DNA from: Halomonas cupida
GTDB lineage: Bacteria > Pseudomonadota > Gammaproteobacteria > Pseudomonadales > Halomonadaceae
NCBI RefSeq assembly: GCF_900142755.1
Contig: NZ_FRCA01000004.1
Location: forward strand, 355,712 to 398,645
Direction of reading: 5' to 3'
DNA: 42,934 nt
Part shown: positions 39,154 to 42,934 of the stretch, in pieces
How the letters are laid out: each line of letters starts with the position of its first letter
How positions within the stretch are numbered: position 1 is the stretch's first letter
Notes under the pieces: model-generated
The model's database searches: none
Told to the model about the DNA's origin: nothing
Seen by the model: only the letters and a program-made list of their open reading frames with translations
Position numbers and translations under genes: made by a program

Positions 39154-40872
39154 TCAATCGCAGGACTTGATCAGCGGCGTCAGGGCTCGAATGATCATCG
39201 ACAGGGATACAGCTCCCGCATCCGGTGTGCCCAGGCTCTTCTCGGCCAGCGGTCGAGCTCGCCCGACTTTCGGCAGCAACTCCGCAGTGGCCTCTGCGGC
39301 CTGCTGCGCACGCTGTGCGGCTATCTGCCAGGCAACCCCCGAGCCCTGAGCGGCCTGCTCATTGAGGCATTCGCCGAAGGGCACCAGCACATCGACCAGC
39401 GTCTTGTCGCCGAGTCGTGCCTTGCCGAAGCTCATGACATTACTGCCGGCCGCCGAAACACCCGCCGCCAGCCGCTGGGCATTGAGTGGCTGCTGATCAC
39501 CCAGGGCCTCACCGATGGAAGTCAGGATCACCCCCCAGATGGCACCGGAAGTACCGCCAGCTCGATCCGCCCAGGCATCCGCAGCAAACGACAGCAACGT
39601 CTCTGCCCCCGCCTGGCGATCCCGCGCCTCCCGGGCAGCCTCGAGCGCCGCGTGGCAGCCACGTTGCATCCCGATACCATGATCGCCATCACCGGCCACG
39701 GCATCGATACGGCCAAGCTCATCGGCATTGGCATCGACGGTCTCGACCAGAATCTCCAGCGCCTTCAGTACGCCTCCTGCCAACTGCCGTGACGCCTCAC
39801 TGGCCCCGGGAACCTCACGCTCCAGGCTCTGCTGGAACTCGGCGGGGTCCAGCGCTTCGGCCACCATTACACTGCCCTTGCGATAGGCCGGCGTATTGGC
39901 CGGAGCACGCCACAGCGTCTCCATCTCGTCATCCAGCCAGAACAGCGTCAACGATACACCGGCCATATCCAGACTGGTCACCAACTCACCCACGTCAGGC
40001 TCGACAATGGTCAGACCCGCATCACGCAACAAGGCATCGACACGCCGATAGATGACGAACAGTTCTTCATACTTCACCGTCCCCAGACCATTGAGGATCG
40101 GCGCCACTCGCGCACCATTCAACGGGATACCGTCGGGCACCTCATCCAGCAGGCGCGCTACCAGCAGCTCCGCCAACTGATCCGCCGTGGGAACCTCCTG
40201 CTCACTGATCCCCGGCTCACCGTGAATGCCCAGCCCCAGCGCCATACGCCCGGCGGGAACATGAAAGAGCGCATCGCCAGCCCCCGGCAAGGTACAACCA
40301 TCGAATGCCACCCCGAAGGAGCGGGTCCGGCGATTGGCCTCTGCAGCTACCGCCACCACTTCAGCGAGTGTTGCTCCGGCCTCGGCGGCGGCGGACGCCG
40401 CCTTGAACACCGTCAGATCACCAGCGATGCCCCGTCGCTTTTCAATCTCTTCCAGCGAGGCACTGGAAATATCGTCGGTGACCAGCACGATCTCGCAGGG
40501 GATGCCTTCCTTGATCAAGCGCTCACGCGCCTGACCGAAGTGCAGCACATCACCGGCGTAGTTGCCGAAGGTCAGCAATACTCCACCACCGTTGTGAGCC
40601 GCCTTTGCCACCGAGTAGACCTGCTGGGAGGACGGCGAGGAAAACAGGTTCCCCATGGCCGCCCCATGCGCCAATCCCTGACCGACCAGGCCAGAAAAGG
40701 CCGGATAGTGGCCGCTCCCACCACCGATGACCACCGCTACCGTGCCAGGCTTGCTGCGTGTGCTGCGCACCACGCCTCCCGGCACCGCCATCAACTTGTC
40801 GGGATGAGCCGCAACCACACCGAGTCGGGCTTCCTCGGCAAATTCACTGGGATCATTGAACAGTCTTGTCAT
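39154..40872 (-). CDS. Fused dihydroxyacetone-kinase-family protein (DhaK-DhaL), candidate erythrulose kinase
   Basis: A 572-residue ATP-dependent kinase with DhaK and DhaL fused. DhaK: GGGSGHYPAFSGLVGQGLAH with His55, GNYAGDVLHF, and the substrate-binding His217 in LGLGIHGEP. DhaL begins near residue 370 and carries the Mg-ATP loop AGDGDHGIGMQRG (Asp395, Asp397) and AGGTSGAIWG. The same architecture is found in the erythrulose kinases DerK and LerK. Context (RpiB-type isomerase, SDR, transaldolase) favours erythrulose over dihydroxyacetone. The ATG at 40872 has AGGA 9 bases upstream; the longer frame to 40953 overlaps the upstream gene. It lies 52 bp behind the isomerase gene and 158 bp before the SorC regulator. 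Confidence 0.85.
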   Translation of the reverse strand: MTRLFNDPSEFAEEARLGVVAAHPDKLMAVPGGVVRSTRSKPGTVAVVIGGGSGHYPAFSGLVGQGLAHGAAMGNLFSSPSSQQVYSVAKAAHNGGGVLLTFGNYAGDVLHFGQARERLIKEGIPCEIVLVTDDISSASLEEIEKRRGIAGDLTVFKAASAAAEAGATLAEVVAVAAEANRRTRSFGVAFDGCTLPGAGDALFHVPAGRMALGLGIHGEPGISEQEVPTADQLAELLVARLLDEVPDGIPLNGARVAPILNGLGTVKYEELFVIYRRVDALLRDAGLTIVEPDVGELVTSLDMAGVSLTLFWLDDEMETLWRAPANTPAYRKGSVMVAEALDPAEFQQSLEREVPGASEASRQLAGGVLKALEILVETVDANADELGRIDAVAGDGDHGIGMQRGCHAALEAAREARDRQAGAETLLSFAADAWADRAGGTSGAIWGVILTSIGEALGDQQPLNAQRLAAGVSAAGSNVMSFGKARLGDKTLVDVLVPFGECLNEQAAQGSGVAWQIAAQRAQQAAEATAELLPKVGRARPLAEKSLGTPDAGAVSLSMIIRALTPLIKSCD

Positions 40873-40924
40873 GGTTTTAATCCTGATCCTGTAGTGGTCT
40901 GATGAAGTCGGACGATGCCACGCT

Positions 40925-41428
40925 CTACGCTTGTTGTTCGCCCTTGTCTGCACTCCGGGTACCAGTCAACTGTGACTCGTACTCGCCGATCCGCGCCACC
41001 TTCTCCGCCGACGCTCCACCCGGGAAATCCTTCGACAGAAAGGTGGCGACAATCTCCTTGGCCAGCTCCGACCCCACCACACGGGCACCAATGGTGACAA
41101 TCTGCGCATCGTTGCTGGTGCGTGCCTTACCGGCAGAGTAGGTATCGTGCGCCTGGGCAGCTCGAATTCCCGGCACCTTGTTGGCCGAAATGGCCACCCC
41201 GATCCCGGTTCCGCACACCAGTACACCCCGATCGAAGCGCCCCGCCTTGATGGCCTGGGCCACGTCCACCGCAACATCCGGGTACAGGATCGGCTCGGCA
41301 TTGAAGGTACCGAAGTCCTCCACCGTGTGACCCAACTCACGGACATGAGCAATCAGAATCTCCTTGAGATCGTAGGCTGCTTCATCACCACCGATGGCGA
41401 CCCTCAGGCACGATGTTGCGTCTGACAT
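40925..41428 (-). CDS. RpiB/LacAB-family isomerase, candidate D-erythrulose-4-phosphate isomerase (DerI)
   Basis: A 167-residue sugar-phosphate isomerase of the RpiB family. Landmarks: VAIGGDEAAYDLKEILIAHV, YPDVAVDVAQAI, the catalytic Cys72 in VCGTGIGVAISANKVPGIRA, and AHDTYSAGKARTSNDAQIVT. The RpiB family includes ribose-5-phosphate, allose, galactose-6-phosphate and D-erythrulose-4-phosphate isomerases. The neighbouring erythrulose-type kinase and transaldolase favour the DerI role, which makes D-erythrose-4-phosphate. It is the first gene of the leftward set and is divergent from the transaldolase gene over a 382-bp AT-rich region. Confidence 0.85.
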   Translation of the reverse strand: MSDATSCLRVAIGGDEAAYDLKEILIAHVRELGHTVEDFGTFNAEPILYPDVAVDVAQAIKAGRFDRGVLVCGTGIGVAISANKVPGIRAAQAHDTYSAGKARTSNDAQIVTIGARVVGSELAKEIVATFLSKDFPGGASAEKVARIGEYESQLTGTRSADKGEQQA

Positions 41429-41810
41429 GGAAAGCTCCTCTGGTTACGGCTCGAACCTGAACACTTTCGAGCACCATGAGGATCAAACTATCATCGACAC
41501 ATCATTTGTAAAGATCATGATCATGCGTTCAGCGCAAATCCTAATGACCATGTAGCGTAGAGCCCACCAACCATAACTCACATTTCTTTGTTTTTAATGA
41601 AGTTATTCCAAACATCCTGTGTCTGGCAGAAAGAATCATTCTTTGGTCTAACGATCACAATCCGTTCATTTGCGCATTTCTTATTGACAGAATCCGGCGC
41701 AATGACAAATCATTTGATCAAGGAATGTACATATCTTGATGCGCTGAGTGCCCACGAGATCATCTGGACGCGGATCAGCGCTTCACATGCCGCCCCAACA
41801 GGAGCCTTGT
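41429..41810. promoter_or_regulatory. Divergent promoter region between derI-like and transaldolase genes
   Basis: 382 bp, AT-rich, no credible gene. It contains the palindrome GATCATGATC at 41513-41522, AACGATCACA at 41650-41659 and GTTCATTTG at 41664-41672. The last two are also found in the ABC operon promoter region. Further TCATTTG occurrences lie near 41501 and 41709. TTGACA at 41684-41689 may be a -35 for the transaldolase gene, but no convincing -10 follows at 17 bp. The shared motifs suggest one regulator for both transcription units. Confidence 0.55.
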
Positions 41811-42761
41811 ATGTCTCAGCTGGACGCGCTACGCCGCCACTCGCTGGTGGTTGCCGACACCGGTGATCTCGACGCCATCAAGCGGTATCAACCACAGGAT
41901 GCCACTACCAATCCGTCACTGATTCTCAAGGCCTTCGAGCTGCCGGGATATCACCGCCTGATCGACGATGTGCTGGCTCGCACAGCAGATGCCGGGGCCG
42001 ATCTCGAATGTGCCGTCAGCGAAGCGGTCGATGCCCTGTCAGTCTCCATGGGGGCACAGATATCGGCCCATATTCCCGGCCGCATCTCCACCGAAGTCGC
42101 GGCACGTCTATCGTTCGACACCGAGGCCAGCATCCGCAAGGCACACGAACTCATCGAGCGCTATGAACGGCTCGGCGTCGATCGTGATCGAGTGCTGATC
42201 AAGCTGGCGTCCACCTGGGAAGGCATCCGCGCAGCAGAGGTGCTGGAGAAGGAAGGCATCCAGTGCAACCTGACCCTGCTGTTCAGCGAAGCTCAGGCCC
42301 GAGCCTGTTTCGATGCCGGTGTATATCTGATCTCACCTTTTGTCGGCCGGGTCAGTGACTATTACAGGCAGCGCGATGGGCGCGACTTCGCGCCGGACGA
42401 AGACCCTGGTGTGACCTTTGTGCGTGGTGTCTGCGAGTTGGCCCACCAGGGGGGCTACGACACTGTGGTGATGGGCGCGAGCTTCCGCTCCACTGGACAG
42501 GTCCTGGCGCTGGCAGGCTGCCCGCGACTGACGATCTCGCCGGACCTGCTCGAGCAGCTCGCTGCCAGCGAAGGAGAAGTCGATGCCGCCATCAGTACCA
42601 CCCCCGGCAACGGCCAGGCAACACCCCGCCTTGATGAGGCCAGCTATCGTTGGCGCCATAATCTCGATGCCATGGCGGTGGACAAGCTCGCCGACGGCAT
42701 CCGTCGCTTCGCCGATGACCAGAGCAAGCTGGAAACCCTGATCGCAGAACGGTTGAAGTAG
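41811..42761 (+). CDS. tal: Transaldolase
   Basis: A 316-residue class I transaldolase of the TalB type, of normal length. It exchanges dihydroxyacetone units between sedoheptulose-7-phosphate/glyceraldehyde-3-phosphate and erythrose-4-phosphate/fructose-6-phosphate. The Schiff-base Lys131 is in RVLIKLASTWEGIRAAE; Asp17 lies in VVADTGDL, and ATTNPSLILKA and CNLTLLFSEAQARACFDAGV are intact, as is ISPFVGRVSDYY. AGGAG lies 7 bases before the ATG at 41811, so the open frame to 41748 is ignored. Its place beside erythrulose kinase and isomerase genes suggests it serves to consume erythrose-4-phosphate from polyol breakdown. The stop is followed within 10 bp by a heptamer array. Confidence 0.95.
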   Translation: MSQLDALRRHSLVVADTGDLDAIKRYQPQDATTNPSLILKAFELPGYHRLIDDVLARTADAGADLECAVSEAVDALSVSMGAQISAHIPGRISTEVAARLSFDTEASIRKAHELIERYERLGVDRDRVLIKLASTWEGIRAAEVLEKEGIQCNLTLLFSEAQARACFDAGVYLISPFVGRVSDYYRQRDGRDFAPDEDPGVTFVRGVCELAHQGGYDTVVMGASFRSTGQVLALAGCPRLTISPDLLEQLAASEGEVDAAISTTPGNGQATPRLDEASYRWRHNLDAMAVDKLADGIRRFADDQSKLETLIAERLK

Positions 42762-42767
42762 TTTTAA

Positions 42768-42934
42768 GCATCGAGCTGCGAGTCGCGAGTCGCGAGCTGT
42801 CCGGTGCCGCCCCACGGATCACAGACGTGAGCCAGGTTCGCTCGTTGCTCGTTGCTCGTTGCTCGTTGCTCGTTGCTCGTTGCTCGTTGCTCGTTGCTCG
42901 TTGCTCGTTGCTCGTTGCTCGTTGCTCGTTGCTC
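42768..42934. repeat. Heptanucleotide-array element, copy 3 (cut by the window end)
   Basis: Degenerate heptamers GCATCGA, GCTGCGA, GTCGCGA, GTCGCGA, GCTGTCC at 42768-42802. A ~39-bp spacer with GGTGCC follows. Then thirteen perfect TCGTTGC units run from 42842 to the window edge, so the array is probably longer. The arms are again in opposite sense, as in copies 1 and 2, but the perfect unit is TCGTTGC instead of TCGTAGC. It begins seven bases after the transaldolase stop. Confidence 0.88.

Overview
The window looks like a chromosomal segment of a GC-rich, halophilic gammaproteobacterium, most likely Halomonas or a close relative. The pointers are an NhaD-type Na+/H+ antiporter, a TRIC-type channel, a DUF3581 protein and TRAP plus ABC uptake systems for polyol and acid-sugar catabolism. 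This assignment rests on gene content and protein family resemblance, not on a marker gene. No rRNA or tRNA gene, phage or IS transposase was seen.

The left part (0.2-12.9 kb) is mixed housekeeping and signalling. It holds a DUF427 protein, chromate transporter ChrA, a DUF3581 protein, NhaD, and a tightly overlapping three-gene operon (PstS-like periplasmic protein, outer-membrane porin-like protein, membrane PAS-GGDEF-EAL protein). An exosortase-type acyltransferase, a DUF3541 protein and a TRIC channel follow.

The centre (13-32 kb) is a large acid-sugar catabolic island. A NanR-like FadR/GntR regulator is divergent from a three-gene operon that matches the D-apionate route: ApnO oxidoisomerase, a RuBisCO-like protein and a DUF1537 kinase. 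Facing it is a long leftward gene series: LtnD, OtnK, OtnC, OtnI and DenD, the complete L-threonate/D-erythronate to dihydroxyacetone phosphate pathway. It continues with a TRAP transporter (DctP, DctQ, DctM), an aldehyde dehydrogenase, a tartrate/D-malate-type dehydrogenase, a beta-hydroxyacid dehydrogenase and an enolase-superfamily sugar-acid dehydratase. A LacI regulator is divergent from ltnD, with a perfect 18-bp palindrome between them.

The right part (32.7-42.8 kb) has a ribose-type ABC transporter and a short-chain dehydrogenase, then arfB. A leftward set (RpiB/DerI-type isomerase, fused DhaK-DhaL kinase, SorC-type regulator) follows, and a divergent transaldolase. Together these fit uptake of a four-carbon polyol such as threitol, oxidation to erythrulose, phosphorylation, isomerisation to erythrose-4-phosphate, and entry into the pentose phosphate pathway through transaldolase.

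Two families of noncoding repeats stand out. One is a ~168-bp multi-hairpin element with imperfect terminal inverted repeats (TTAACNNGGCA) and TA at several flanks. It has five full-length copies, including two head-to-tail dimers with the same junction, and two partial copies; it resembles a MITE. The other is built from heptanucleotide arrays: a degenerate GCNNCGA array, a spacer, then an oppositely oriented TCGTNGC array, in three places beside gene 3' ends. Short tandem duplications (8-17 bp units) also recur at gene starts and in spacers.
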